A stretch of 64,000 bases of DNA from Cryptomeria japonica (Eukaryota; Streptophyta; Pinopsida; Cupressales; Cupressaceae), in the NCBI RefSeq assembly GCF_030272615.1, contig NC_081410.1, positions 290,779,957-290,843,956 of the forward strand, written 5' to 3'. The position numbers were made by a program, and so were the translations under genes. The notes below the pieces were generated by a model. That model had not been told where the DNA came from and did no database searches. It worked only from the letters and a program-made list of their open reading frames with translations. Every line of letters starts with the position of its first letter. Position 1 is the stretch's first letter. Below, piece after piece: positions 13,100 through 24,940 of the stretch.

Positions 13100-14330
13100 G
13101 CATTTCAACATAAAAAATGACCTCTGCCCAACCAATGTGGGACTAAAGCATTTTGCCTGGTAATGCATTTCTGAAATTTTTCAATGGCGCCAATGGCATT
13201 TCGCTGAAGTTATTAAGCCTCCTTTTCCCCATCTCTATTCCATGGACCGCCACAGGGGAATACTAGAAATTTACCTTCCAATTGCATTATGCTTGAGAGT
13301 TTCTGAAAGTCACGCTTTACACCTACCATGCACAACTGGAAGAAGATTGGCCAAAACCTTTTCATTTGCATGAGAATTTATAAAACTATTAATCATTGCC
13401 CCTAGGAGGAAAAAATGTTGGCAGAAGTCATAGAATTTGTTTTACATCTGCTAATATACATTTCCCTTATTTCATAAAATGCCTTTGTTTAAGAAGTTTA
13501 AATAGCCTCCTCAACCATCATGTAGGGAGGACTGTGAATTAAGCCTGCCAATTTCATTGCCTTTGTTTAAATTTTAAAAGTGCCCCTTCTAGAAAATACG
13601 TAGGGGACTGCTGGGTTCACACTTACCATATACATTATACATTAAACTTTTATGCCTTTTACAAGTTGCGTGGGAGAAGGTTTGCCATTCAAACTGACAA
13701 TGGCACTTGCTTTGGGTTTGAAACATTGTCATTTGCCTTCCTCCATCTTCAACGTGTTGAGTTGCCACTCCAAGGAAAAGACCACACAGAGGGAAAGAAT
13801 TTGTATTACATATGTTAATTGCATTGGCTTTAAAACCTTAAGACTTTCCATCCATCGCAGGCCTTGCCAATTGGATTTGCTTGAACTTTATACGCTTGGG
13901 TCAACCACCACGCAGAGGGATATTGCTGCCATTTTGCTTAAAGGTTTTACTGCAGCTTTGTTGTGTCCAATGTGGGAGGGGGAAAACATTCTGCACCAAC
14001 CACGTGGAGGGAGGAATGGCATTACATTTGCCAAAGAGTTTCTTGAAAAGTTTTCTCACCAAACACCACGCGAACAACAAAAGGAAAGACATTTCATTAT
14101 GCCAATTGCAAATTGCTGAAAGTTATTTAAAAACATTGCCCTCCACCATCTGAATTTGCCTGAGACTTTCTATGGTCTTCAACTCATGTGGGAGGATTTG
14201 GCCATGGTTATGGAATTTACATTACACCTGGCAATCACACTTGCTTGGAAACTTCCATGCCCTTTTAACAAATTCCATTTGCTCAAAACTCTTGCATCTG
14301 GCACCTCACACCGCACAGGCAGAATTCAAC
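13100..14330. repeat. strongly diverged tandem array in insert P
   Basis: A module recurs: a CCACxCG-type phrase, a GGGA- or AGGGA-containing phrase, an AATTTGxATTACAT-like phrase, then TTGCCATT/TTGCCAATT and a run ending in AACTTT or AAAGTT. Recognisable starts lie near 13120, 13248, 13515, 13780, 13905 and 13997, roughly 90-130 bp apart. Divergence is high, so unit limits are approximate. Confidence 0.5.
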
Positions 14331-15687
14331 TTAGGATAAATTCATCAAGTAAATGATTGTGAGCAACTATTACTTTTAGAACCCCATTGTAAAATCATTG
14401 AAATCCATTCCATTTATTTTGTTATGAGTGCACCATGTTATTTTAAAACCACTTCACCATAAAATTAGTGCACAGGCATGAGCCAAGTCAGGCCCCAAAG
14501 TGGGTCCGACTAAAAAAAAATCATTTTCATGCAACTGACCTTAGAAATGCCTCAGGAACATTAAACATACCTCTGGAATTGATCAGCACCATTTTTGGAT
14601 CATCAAACTGAATTTTGCAACTTTTAGGCACTTGGGCCACATTTTCGCATTTAATCGCGAAGACATAATTTTCAAACTGGTCAAAACACCTTTCTGGACC
14701 TCGCCATCTGACAGGCATGTACCCTGATATATAAGTATGAACTCTAGGAAACGGTTTCTCAAGATGAATCCCGAGTCAAGAAATATTAATGGTTAAAGAT
14801 GACCAACTGGCTTTGTCGGCACTGCGGACTTGATGAAGTCAATGCGCAGGCAACTCACGATGCCTTTCTTAAAAATATCAAACGATCTCCGTAGACCCTC
14901 AAATTTGAGGCATAGGTACCTTGAAGTACATATCAAATCTTAGAATACTCAGTTCGATCGGGAAACCAACTAGGTGCAAATGGTGCGCTCATGAAAATAG
15001 CCACTTTAATTGATATAGCAATGAAACTACAAATCACTGAAACAGATGGCTCAAGAAACCCTTTTGAAAACTGATTAAACAGATTGGCAAGAGCTTGAAT
15101 CTAGAAACATAGCTTTTCATTTATACCAACAATATCCCAGAATAAACATTCTGACATGAAACTCACTGAGGCAACTTTTACACTTATGTAAAATAGGGCT
15201 CTGACTAGTAGCTGAAACAGGGACTTGTCAAACCATGCAAACTGCAAATAGATAGAGCTTGCTAAACTGAGCAAATGAATTCATAAAGACATGAAATTTT
15301 TCATGGAGGTACACTTTTATGCATATAATTCAATCCACTTTGAATTTCTTCATGAAAATCAATAGGGAAAAATATATAACCACTCAAAGTAGGCTACTTG
15401 GTAAAATCTGCATTTGCACCTAAAATGCACTTTCAGCTCACCCCTTGAAATGGGTACCTGATAAACTGATCCAAACTGAAATCTGAAAGTTGCAACACAC
15501 TCCATTGGCCAAATGAAAGGTGTAGGAAACACTTCCCAAGCCTTACCCTTTCAAAATCAACTGGCTCCATTTTACCCTCTCTCTAACTAGGCCATTCAAA
15601 CTGACTCATTTTATCATCATTTGAAAATGCATAGCAAAATTTTGAAATGGGCCTCTAAAATTAACTCAAAATTAATGAGTCCCAATA
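14331..15687. other. 3' part of insert P, non-coding
   Basis: A 63-codon open stretch on the minus strand (14527-14718) resembles nothing I know. The rest is AT-rich with no LTR-like direct repeat of the left end of P and no PBS-like sequence. Confidence 0.45.
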
Positions 15688-15910
15688 ACCTCTTTGATAT
15701 ACTTGGTCTAACAAATAAAAAATACCAACATCCAATTGTTGGACCTGTAAGCCAATAAATAACTTTATTTCATCGATTAGAGACATTTCAAATTCCTTTT
15801 TCATTATATTAGCAAAATCCATGCACATATCATCATTTCCACCAAAAATTATGTCATCTAATCGATTTTCTCCATCAGTCTTCGAATAAATGTTGATGTC
15901 CTCACTAGTA
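15688..15910 (-). pseudogene. Element B RT fragment between inserts P and C
   Basis: Minus-strand copia RT segment carrying LDDIIFGGNDDM then MKKEFEMSLIDEIK. The usual YVDD active-site box reads RLDD. It joins the RT N-terminal part at 25215-25645 across C, and the RT C-terminal part at 12541 across P. Compared with element F (near 41400), about 40 bp of RT are missing at the junction with C. Confidence 0.82.
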
Positions 15911-17493
15911 TGTTAGAATCGAATTTTGATTAAATGTGCATGTAATCTGTCATTGTTGGCATTGTGTTGTCATTGATGTCAACTGGTATAGAAGGACAAC
16001 CAGTATGGGAGTATAGTTGATGTGTAGTCATTGATGTCAACTAGTCTTCCAGGTCACCGGTAAGGGTAGAGAATTCCATTCAGTACAATGACCATTGGAG
16101 TCACTGGTACACAAGTTAGTGCTTGACTTGTGTTGAAGATATGCACAAGTTACCGATACAGTCTATCACCAGTAAGGAAAGGGTGTCAACTAGTAAGTGT
16201 TGGGTTGACATCACGTAGTTGCCAACTGGCAAGCTTATGACCAGTATACAAGAAAGATGAGAAAGATGTTGAGTTGTTGATTGTGATGAAGAGGGGGAAT
16301 GTTACCTAAATCACACCAACACAAGAGGAGAAGGATGTATAGGTCACCGATATGTTGTGTGGATGCAAAACAACAGGACTCCCACTGGATAAAGATGCAG
16401 TCACTAGTTGAAGAGAAGACTAACAATGATTGTGCCCCACACCAGATCACATGTGCCTATTTGAAGATATGTTGCACAAATAGGCAAGCCACATAAGTGC
16501 ATTGCAGGATGCAGATGACAAGGATCCAATACCATCGGTATGTGGATCTTATCTCCTATTATGCAAAGTGTGCATCTTAGTTTTGTGAGATAAGTCAAAA
16601 GAGTTAAAGGTAGATGATTGAAGGCTCACATGGGATCCACTAGTGAATCACAAAGATGCCTCAAGTGCATGAAATCAGGGATATGCACAGACCGATAGAG
16701 AAGGCATGATGAGTTTTTGGGATAGATGAAGAGTGATGGGTTTGTCACCTTGACAAACCAATTGAGATATTGTCCAATCTGATAATGAAGAAGGCAAGGC
16801 TAAGAAGCTGCAGATAGAGATTTCAACCGGCATGTAGATGCCTTAGATGGAAAGTGTTGAAGGTTGAAGATATGGTGTCATCAAAGGGTTTACCGATATG
16901 TAAGTCCACCAATAATGCAAAAAAATGCAAATGCAAATGACTCCCATCTGATGAAGATGTGCATAAGGTAGGTTAGCAAGAGTGCTGACCAGTTGACTCT
17001 TCCATCGGAAGAGAAGCAGAGTGCAAGGTTGAAAGAAGACCAGTCAAGGGTTTAACCGACAGGGTTAGTAAGCTAGTAGAAGAACCCGATAATGTAGTTG
17101 GTCAGTGATCTCATCCATACTAACACAGATGACCCAACAGAGGTGGATGCCAACACAAGGGTCACATGGAGGTGAAGTGGCATGCATGCACAGGGCAACA
17201 TGTTGAGTCAGTGAAGTGTCAAGTGGTGAGGTAGATGGTGACAGGTTGACATTTATTTTGACTGTGTGAATCACGGGATGCACAGTAGAGATTTGTAGCT
17301 CGAGGTCAAACGGATAGTAGAGATCCAGCATAGATTAGTTGACCAGATCGAGGAAGGTGAAGGAAACCAGAAAACCATTCTTGGTGATCGACCAATAAAT
17401 CCACTGACGGGTTAAGAGAAGGATGCTTAAAATAGAAGGCATGTTCTAGAAGGCACGACAATGGCGGGGTTGATTGATGATTTACAGTTCATC

Positions 17494-18395
17494 TGTTGGC
17501 AATTGACACTCTACTGGTTAAGTTTCATTATATTGTAATTGATGGAAACATATTTTTGGGTTCGGGATTCATATAGTATACTAGCAGGCACTTCACAAAC
17601 TCTACACTGGCACTGGCACCGGTAGGATAGAAGATTTCTTTGATCATCGGCAATGCAGGCCGACATGGTATGATAAAGGATAATAGTATTGAAGGCCGAT
17701 ACATCTTGGATCCTGCATCAGCAATTTTTTTAATGCTTATTCATTTATGTTATTAGGCCGACATGTATTATGAAATTATATATATCCTTGTAAGCCGGCA
17801 TAAGGCATAGATTTGTATAGGGTATACAGGATATGCATATATAGGAAAGTGTGGAAGGAATAAGGTTATGGATGTAATGTAATGCAAAATATATCAGAGA
17901 GACTATGTGTGTGAGGAATTCATTGTAAGGGTTATTCTGGTACTAATGTTTTAACCAAAATAGACAGAGCTTAAACTAGAACTGTATTCTAGCATAGGAG
18001 ATGCTATCTTTTGCAGTTCAACACTTCTCCAAATTGTATTCTAGATTTGTATGTAGTCAATAAGACTCCTTTTGTGATGAGTAGTATGCTCTAGGTTGTA
18101 AGCCTTCCTGCAAGTGCATGCCCCAACATATATTGTAATATCTCTTCATATGGCCAGTAGATTGATATTGTGGGTCACAAATCCCACCGTGGGTTTTCCT
18201 CATTGAGGTTTTCCACATATAAATCTGTGTGTTATGGTTCTCATTTATATGTTTGGATTTTTGGTTGCATTACTTCTTTCAATTCTATTTATACCGGTAT
18301 ACTAGTTGGTGTATGTGTGTTTTGTTAAGGCTAAAATCTTTTATTCTGGTATAACATTGATTCACCCCCCCTCTCAGTGTTATTGTTTTCCAACA
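17494..18395 (+). repeat. Element D 5' LTR
   Basis: Starts TGTTGGCAATTGACAC and ends CCAACA, paired with 23417-24319. A TATATA-type sequence near 17836 may be the promoter TATA box. Near the 3' end are AATCCCACCGTGG (about 18180) and ATTCACCCCCCCTCTCAGT (about 18360), shared with the other LTR families here. Confidence 0.92.
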
Positions 18396-18397
18396 AT

Positions 18398-18410
18398 TGG
18401 TATTAGAGCC
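18398..18410 (+). promoter_or_regulatory. Element D primer binding site
   Basis: TGGTATTAGAGCC, two bases after the LTR. One mismatch from the plant copia PBS TGGTATCAGAGC, which pairs with initiator-Met tRNA to start minus-strand DNA. Confidence 0.88.
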
Positions 18411-18469
18411 TTGTGCCTCGGAGGAATTTTAACAGCTTGAGAAAGATATTGAAACTGAAATCATTGAAT

Positions 18470-19579
18470 ATGACTTTGGAGAAATAGCTTGAGATGGCAC
18501 TTGAAGATTATGATGCTGAAAGATTGAAGAACTTAAAGTTACAAGATGAGTTGAATTCTGCTAAAGAATTTATTCTTGTCCTACAAGAGAGATTTTCATC
18601 TATTCAAGCTAGGAGGAAGGAACTTTTGCAAAATCAAAATGACAAAGATGCACTTCAGGAACAATGTCAAAAATTAAGTCAAGAGAACATGATTATGAAG
18701 AATGAAATGAAAACTATGACTATGAGGTTATCCAAGGATATTGAGGACAGAAAGAAAAAGGAAGAAAATCTTCCTGTATCCTTGAAGAATAGATTTGATG
18801 AATGTGGTAGGTTGACTCATGAAAATGAGATACTAAGGTCTAATTTGGTACAATCCTGGAGCAACGAGAAAGAGCTTGAGAGGAAAATGATAGTAATAAG
18901 AGATGATTTAACTGCTACAAGTGAGTACAAAGAAAAATTCAAGATCGGCTCAGTACAACTTGCTGAGTTACTGAAGAGACAAAAGCAGATTGGAGATTCC
19001 AATGGACTTGGATTTGAGCAAGGACAGAGTTCTGGTACTGCTAATGAAGATCAAAACCATAAAACACCGGTAAGGCAATTCAATGCTTATAAATTCAATG
19101 GTAGATGTTTCGTTTGCAATAGATTTGGTCGCATGGCTAGGCAATGTAGAAATGGAGCAAATCATAACCCTGATTCTGCTCCTGGTAAATGTTCTAAATG
19201 CAATAAAACTGGTCATAAGATGGAAGATTGTAGAATGAATGTAAAATTATATGCTTGTGGAAAATTTGGACACATGGATAATCAGTGCGGGTCAAGTAAT
19301 TTCACCAATTTTAGCAAGGCAATTCAAAAGAACAATGTTACATGTTATGCATGCAATGAAGTTGGACATATTCCTAAGTTTTGTAGAAGCAAGAATCCAC
19401 CAGTTGGAAATGAAGGAATAAATAATAAAGGCAAAGAGAAGGTAAATGAAATCCGGTAAGATCATACTCAAAGATGGGTCAGAAATACTAAAGAGAAATC
19501 ATCATATGGGAATGTCCCAGTTACCTATCCGGTAGAAGAGGATACTCTTGCACCTGCAATGAGCTCATCCGGTAACTAA
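18470..19579 (+). pseudogene. Element D gag-like protein: coiled coil plus four CCHC knuckles
   Basis: A nucleocapsid-like protein that probably binds and packages element RNA. The first ATG is at 18470, with a stop at 18485; the open frame resumes at ATG 18494. The N-terminal 170 or so residues are charged and heptad-rich (coiled-coil type). Then come four knuckle repeats: CFVCNRFGRMARQC (His replaced by Arg), CSKCNKTGHKMEDC (intact), a third starting LYACGKFGHMDNQC (first Cys replaced by Leu) and CYACNEVGHIPKFC (intact). In element E the corresponding residues of knuckles 1 and 3 are the canonical His and Cys. A stop at 19457 truncates it; the homologous end is 19577-19579. It lacks the copia gag N-terminal domain found in B, F, I and H. 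Confidence 0.85.
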
Positions 19580-19953
19580 GGAAGATTCCTTAGGGGTAGG
19601 CAAATTTCATGGAAGATGACGCATATGCCCCTGGAGGAGATTCTAGAAGATGTTCTAGATATTGGAAAGGATTATCTGGCATTGATATATTCAGAGTGAG
19701 ATCCGGTATCATTCACCGGCAGTCATTTATGTCAACAGACAATTAGGGCTTTCTCGATGGATAAAAGATTGATTACACTTCATTATTAATCACCCAGCAT
19801 TCAAAGTAATTTCAGAGCAATTTAGAGCAACTTAGTGCAATTAGAAAATATTCAGAGGTGATCAGATTTTATCTTGAACGATCACACTGGCATTTGGAAG
19901 GATTTGATAAGAGGTTTTCACCAGTAGAGTTCTAAAGGTATTTCTCTTGAATC
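19580..19953 (+). other. spacer between the two ORFs of element D
   Basis: About 370 bp without an ORF. The same spacer, somewhat diverged, lies between the two ORFs of element E (about 57925-58297). I see no protease or integrase remnant in it. Confidence 0.6.
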
Positions 19954-22900
19954 ATGGAATTAGGATCATCTTCTGCTCCTATATTTATTGCAAATCCAAC
20001 TGTAGTAAAAATTAAGGACCTTCCCAGGCATATTTTTAAACTGTATCCACACATGGCTACTAAGGAAGATTCGGTTGGAGTGTTTTCTTGCATCCCAAAG
20101 CGAGTGATATATGTAGAAGATGTTAGAGCTTATATTCAATGTCATATAGAGGACTTAGGTACTTCAAAAATCAAGGGGATGTATATGAATGAACTCATGG
20201 GAGAATCTGGTAAAATCAAACAAGCATATAAACACATCAAAGATCTAGGGTTCACGGATATTTTGGATATTCCAAAATTTGAGGATGAGATTATCATATA
20301 TGTACTAAGATGAGTACATGGTGAATTCATATGGTTGGACCAACCCTACAAAATCACTAAGGAAGCCATTCAAGCAATTACTGATCTACCATCAAAAGGG
20401 CATCAACCAAATAAGAAAGTATCAAATGACATAGTATGGAAGATGACTACATGAGACAAGAGATCGATGAAGGTGAACACTATCACCGACATCGACATCA
20501 AATTTGGCAGCATGATCATTGGTTACAAGGTAACTCAGTCTAACCGACTGAATTTAGTTTCCTGTTCATATATTTTGGCCGCTTATAGAATGATGAGAGA
20601 AAATATCGAGTTATATCTTTGTGACTAGATAATTGAGGAGTTGTTGATCGATTTAGGGAGGATTAAAAGTGAGAAGAAGGGCACCTTCTGGTATGGAAAT
20701 CTGTTAGTGTTCTTAATGTTATACTTTCTGAATGATACCCTTGGTTCTAGAAGGAAGCAATGGTCTTTTGACATCCCCATAGGAAGACAGCTTAAGCAAT
20801 CAATTGTTGCATTGGGAAGTCTTAGAGATGACAAGGTATGGGGTTACATCAAGGCTTTTCAAAAATATATGAGGTCTAGAATAAGGATACCTAAACAAAT
20901 TGTAGAGAAATACTCTACCGAAATTTGTTTCATGGTTAACAAGAATGTGACTCTCATGGAGGCAGTTAAGCCCCAGAAGATTTGGATAGAGGAAATGTAA
21001 TATGAGGTGGATGCATTAATCCTTGATGCTTATGCAAAAATTCAAATAGATGGAGAAATAGATGAAGCAGAAAAACCTTGTGGAACAACACAACAAAATA
21101 CTTTTGAGGTTGAAACTGAGCTCAACCGGAAGAAGAAGGAAAAACAAGAAGGTAAGGCAAGCAAGTTTGTAAAAAAGGTTTCTAAGGACATTAAGGCACT
21201 CATTGATTTTGTCCTAGAGAAAGGGAGAAATAGGAAGGATCTGGTAGTTCACATTGAACTTGTGATTGTAGATTATGAGACTGATGATGAGACACCTTTA
21301 ACTTTCAAAAGATTTGTAAGAAAGAAACCAGAAGAATCTAAAGTAGAACCAAAGAGCCAACCGATTAGGAAAGTCACCATAAAAGTACCAGCACAGAAGT
21401 AGGAATCGAAGGCTACATCATCAGTTGCATCTGGTACTGCCAGAAGGAGGAAGGAGAGTGACACTGAATTGGCACTAGAGACTGGTAATATAACAATTAT
21501 TCTACCTAAGACTTGTGCTGAAATTGTAGATGAAATAACTAAGGATGGGATGCTAAATAATGTTAATTCTTATTATGATACATTTATAGTTAATTAACAG
21601 AGAGAGCTAGAGGAAGCAATTCTTCTATATTTAGACATCTATAAGAAAACATTAATTATAATAGAAAATCAAATACCAACAAAGCTATACAACATATTAG
21701 ATGCTAGAAGGTTATCTTCTATGCAAGAAGACAAACACATTAAGATACAAGAACTCTTAGCTATATGTGTTACTATAACGCTAGATGAGATGGAGAAGAC
21801 AATTGAGGCTGCAGATAGGAAAGTATTTAACAGCAAACATAGAATAACTAGCCTGATGTTAGGAAGGATGAATGAGATAATAAAGGAAACATAGAATGAT
21901 TGGATAAAAAAATTGGGAGAGCATAGAGGATTCTTCACTTTACCAAAGATAAAGATGGATACTATAGATACACCAGTTGAAGGGAAAGGTAAAGGAATTA
22001 TGGGTACACCACCCTCAGTTTGGAGGAACATAAAGATAGTGGAAATTGAGCCAAATGCACAGACAAATACAAAGACACTAGTTAATGTACATAACATTGT
22101 ATAGGATATTAACATTAAGGATACTTGTCCTACAGACACAAATGTACAGGTTGAGGTTATTGTTCCTAGAGAGGAACCGGAAGTTGCACAGACTACACCA
22201 AGTGGTGAAGCCACCAGTGCAAGTGAGGAGGTAATAAAGGATAAATCACTAGAGAAAATAGGGGAATCTGGTAGGGAACCAGTTGTTGACACATAATTAT
22301 TAACAATTGACACTTCTCTAGTGAAAAAGAAAAACATCACAGAAATGAGTCCCACGGAACTAATGATGATGGATGCTCAGAAACTGATGAAGGAAGGAAA
22401 CATAGACAAAGGGATTATAGATCAATCCATAACTATTTCACATAGATTGATCCTGAAATGTAATATTGAGAATGAACCAAGCTCTTCTGACAAGCTTAAG
22501 ATAATATCAGAACACATCTCTAAAGATTTTCAATCATTACAGCAGATCTCTAACCATCTAGCACTTGAAAAATTCACTTTGACTAAGAAAGTCACTTTTG
22601 ATCAGATCATTGACAGAGAGAAGAGAAAGATTGAGGAGAAGTTAATTTTGATAGAAAAATATTTGAAACAAAGTACTAATATATAGGGTATGTTGCAATA
22701 TAGAGATTCTTATAGCAAAAGTGGATGAAAAGACAAAAGAAGTGTAGGACAATATTGCTAATATTGCTAACTCTTTTGATGGACTAATTTCACTAACCAC
22801 ATATATAGATGGACAAATTTTAACTATGGAGAATAAAATTTCTTCTCTTGAGAAAGAAAGAGATAAGATCATTTGGAGAGCCAGAAGTCTCAAAGGTTTG

Positions 22901-23117
22901 GTGAGTCCAAGAGTGGATTCACTTGGTGTTCACAAGAGGGAATGCATGGATATACTTGGTAAGCCCACACCATCAGAAGTTAATGAGAAAGAATCACTTG
23001 AATATTTATAGAGTGGACTTGTATCTATCTTTGGCACACTCAAAACTAGTTGGGATACTTATATGGAGTTATTCGAGAAAGCTTACCCAAAAATCTTGAA
23101 ATTGGTCAAGCTCTAGT
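19954..23117 (+). pseudogene. Element D ORF2: long protein of unknown function
   Basis: About 1050 codons from ATG 19954, mostly in one frame to 22686 and then in the +1 frame to the VKL stop near 23117. In-frame stops include 20311, near 20626, 20998, 21400, near 21598, near 21892 and 22684, so it is dead. Layout: a globular N-terminal part with LGTSKIKGMYMNELMGESGK, FTDILDIPKFED and YKITKEAIQAITDLP; a second block with GTFWYGNLLVFLMLYFLND and FDIPIGRQLKQSI; a Lys/Glu-rich middle with KKVTIKVPAQ-like basic patches; then coiled-coil-like segments (MDAQKLMKEG, HISKDFQSLQQISNH, RARSLKGLVSPRVDSL). E has the same protein. The N-terminal layout loosely recalls the conserved N-terminal domains of plant 'mobile domain' transposon proteins, but I cannot assign a family. 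Confidence 0.75.
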
Positions 23118-23416
23118 AAGACATTTTTTTTGGGAGGTTTTTCAATGTACGGTTATCATTCTTTGACATTTTTTTACAATTTTTGGGCATTGATGTCAAA
23201 GGGGGGGTAGTATACATATGAAAAGAATGAAAGGTTGCATAGTGAAAAAGAATGAAGGGTTTCATACATTAGGGGGAGTTACAGATTTTTTGGAATTTTG
23301 GAGTATTGGAGCATTTTGCATATTCAGCTTAGGGGGAGCAAGGTAGGATGAAACCAACAATTGAAATTATGACCATTTTTCACATGAGTGTTGCCATCAA
23401 TTCCAAAGGGGGAGAT
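23118..23416 (+). promoter_or_regulatory. Element D 3' untranslated tract and polypurine tract
   Basis: Contains several G-runs. It ends with GTTGCCATCAATTCCAAAGG followed by GGGAGAT directly before the 3' LTR. The AAAGGGGGAGA core is the expected plus-strand primer. Almost the same phrase precedes the 3' LTRs of elements E and F. Confidence 0.8.
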
Positions 23417-24319
23417 TGTTGGCAATTGACACTCTACTGGTTAAGTTTCATTATGTTGTCATTGATGGCAGCATGTTTTTGGGTTCAGGCTTCATATAGT
23501 ATACCGGCAGGCACTTCACAGACTCTACACCGGCACCAACACTGACAAGATAGAATATTTCTTTGGTCATCGACAATGCAGGCTGACATGGTATGATAAA
23601 GTATATCGGTATTGAAGGTCGACACATCTTGGATATGGAATCAGAAACTTGTTTAATGCTTATTCATTTATTTTATTAGACTGACATGTATTATATAATT
23701 ATATATATTCTTGTAAGCCAACACAAGGCATAAATTTATATAGGGTATATATACGATATGCATGGATAGAAAAGTGTGGAAGGAATAAGGTTATGGATGT
23801 AATGTAATGTGAAATATATCAAAGAGACTATGTGTGTAAGGAATTCATTGTAAGGGTTATTTTGGTACTAAGGTTTTAACCGAAACATACAGAGCTTAAA
23901 CCGTAACTGTATTCTGGCATGGGAGATGCTATCTTTTGCAGTTCAACACTTCTTCGGATTGTTGTTGGGATTTGTATGTAGTCAGTGAGACTCCTTTTGT
24001 GATGAGCAGTGTACTCTAGGTTGCAAGACTTACTGCAAGTGCAGGCCCCAACATATATAGTAATATCTCTTCATATGACCAATGGATTGATATTGTGGGT
24101 CACAAATCCCACCATGGTTTTTCCTCATTGAGGTTTTCCACATATAAATCTACGTGTTATGGTTCTCATTTATATGTTTGGCTTTTTGGTTGCATTACTT
24201 CTTTCAATTCTATTTATACTAGTATATCGGTTGGTGTATATGTGTTTTGTTAAGGCTAAAATCTTTTATTCTGGTATAACATTGATTCACCCACCTCTTA
24301 GTGTTATTGGTTTCCAACA
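23417..24319 (+). repeat. Element D 3' LTR
   Basis: Near-identical layout to 17494-18395, with scattered substitutions. The LTR pair is clearly recognisable but not identical, so the insertion is not recent. Confidence 0.92.
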
Positions 24320-24852
24320 TCATCAATCTAGGTGATCAAATCAGATGAGATCTGATTGGATTTGGTTTGCCTAGAGGTTGATGAGGAAACCCTAATTGCC
24401 TAAAATTTGAATTGGCTTTTGGCAGGAAAACCATTTTATAAATATTCAAACCAAAATCGATGAAGGTTGCCACTAGATGAGAGAGTATTACTATTGAAGG
24501 AGTGACATTAGTCAAGTGCTCATCTAGAAGAAGAAGAGACTGAGTGTGAGGAAGAACAGGGTCGAAGTGTTCAATTGACATCAGTAAGGCTACCGACAGT
24601 CAGTCATTGAGTCTGGCAGAGGAGAGTTGCAGAAGATTGCAGAGAAGGCAAGTAGAGAACCGGTAGAAGATAATACCAGTGGAGAGAAGCAATGTTGTAG
24701 AGAGAACCAGTAAAGAGCCGACCCGGTAGTGGACTGGATAGAAGATCTGACAGAGAGATTTGAAGAAGAGTTACAAAGTTCATTTGTAACATGGCTATTA
24801 CTTTTGTAATTGATTATGTCTATTGAAGATCACTGAGTTGGAACTTGGTGGA

Positions 24853-24940
24853 GGGGTTGGTGCTCCTTGGGTTGGTGCCCTAAATTAGGGGTTGGTGCTC
24901 CTTGGGTTGGTGCCCTAAATAAGGGGTTGGTTCCCTAAAC
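24853..24940. repeat. 35-bp tandem repeat in element C, 2.5 copies
   Basis: Two almost identical 35-bp units (24853-24887 and 24888-24922; core TTGGTGCTCCTTGGG then TTGGTGCCCTAAAT), followed by a partial third unit. Confidence 0.9.

Larger units (their letters stand above)
12542..15687. mobile_element. Insert P: 3.1-kb unclassified insertion in element B RT
   Basis: Begins TGTTGG and ends CCAATA, with ACCTC on both sides (12537-12541 and 15688-15692). Excising it with one ACCTC restores the RT frame in register with element F (near 38990). Ends of the form TGTTGG...CCAACA with one C-to-T change, together with a 5-bp TSD, point to an LTR-type insertion. I see no internal direct repeat, no PBS and no coding sequence, so it may be one very long solo LTR. 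It contains a GC-rich patch and a degenerate tandem array. Confidence 0.72.
17494..24319 (+). mobile_element. Element D: complete non-autonomous LTR retrotransposon without pol
   Basis: A 6826-bp element with two LTRs of 902 and 903 bp, a PBS, a polypurine tract and a TSD of TCATC (17489-17493 and 24320-24324). Its interior codes for a gag-like zinc-knuckle protein and then a long unknown protein. No protease, integrase, RT or RNase H motif is visible in any frame. Element E is a second, diverged copy in the opposite orientation. Both ORFs of D are broken by stops, so any movement would depend on proteins from other elements. Confidence 0.9.

Noticed and set aside
16235-17331. Several overlapping 60-90-codon frames on both strands in element C
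   Set aside because: They overlap in opposite directions inside an LTR-like sequence and show no family motif.
18398-18410. tRNA-like sequences at the LTR edges
   Set aside because: They are 12-13-bp primer binding sites complementary to a tRNA 3' end, not tRNA genes; no cloverleaf can be drawn around them.
21669-22355. 228-codon minus-strand frame over D ORF2
   Set aside because: Antisense shadow of ORF2 with hydrophobic composition from the opposite strand's A-rich codons; not kept open in E.
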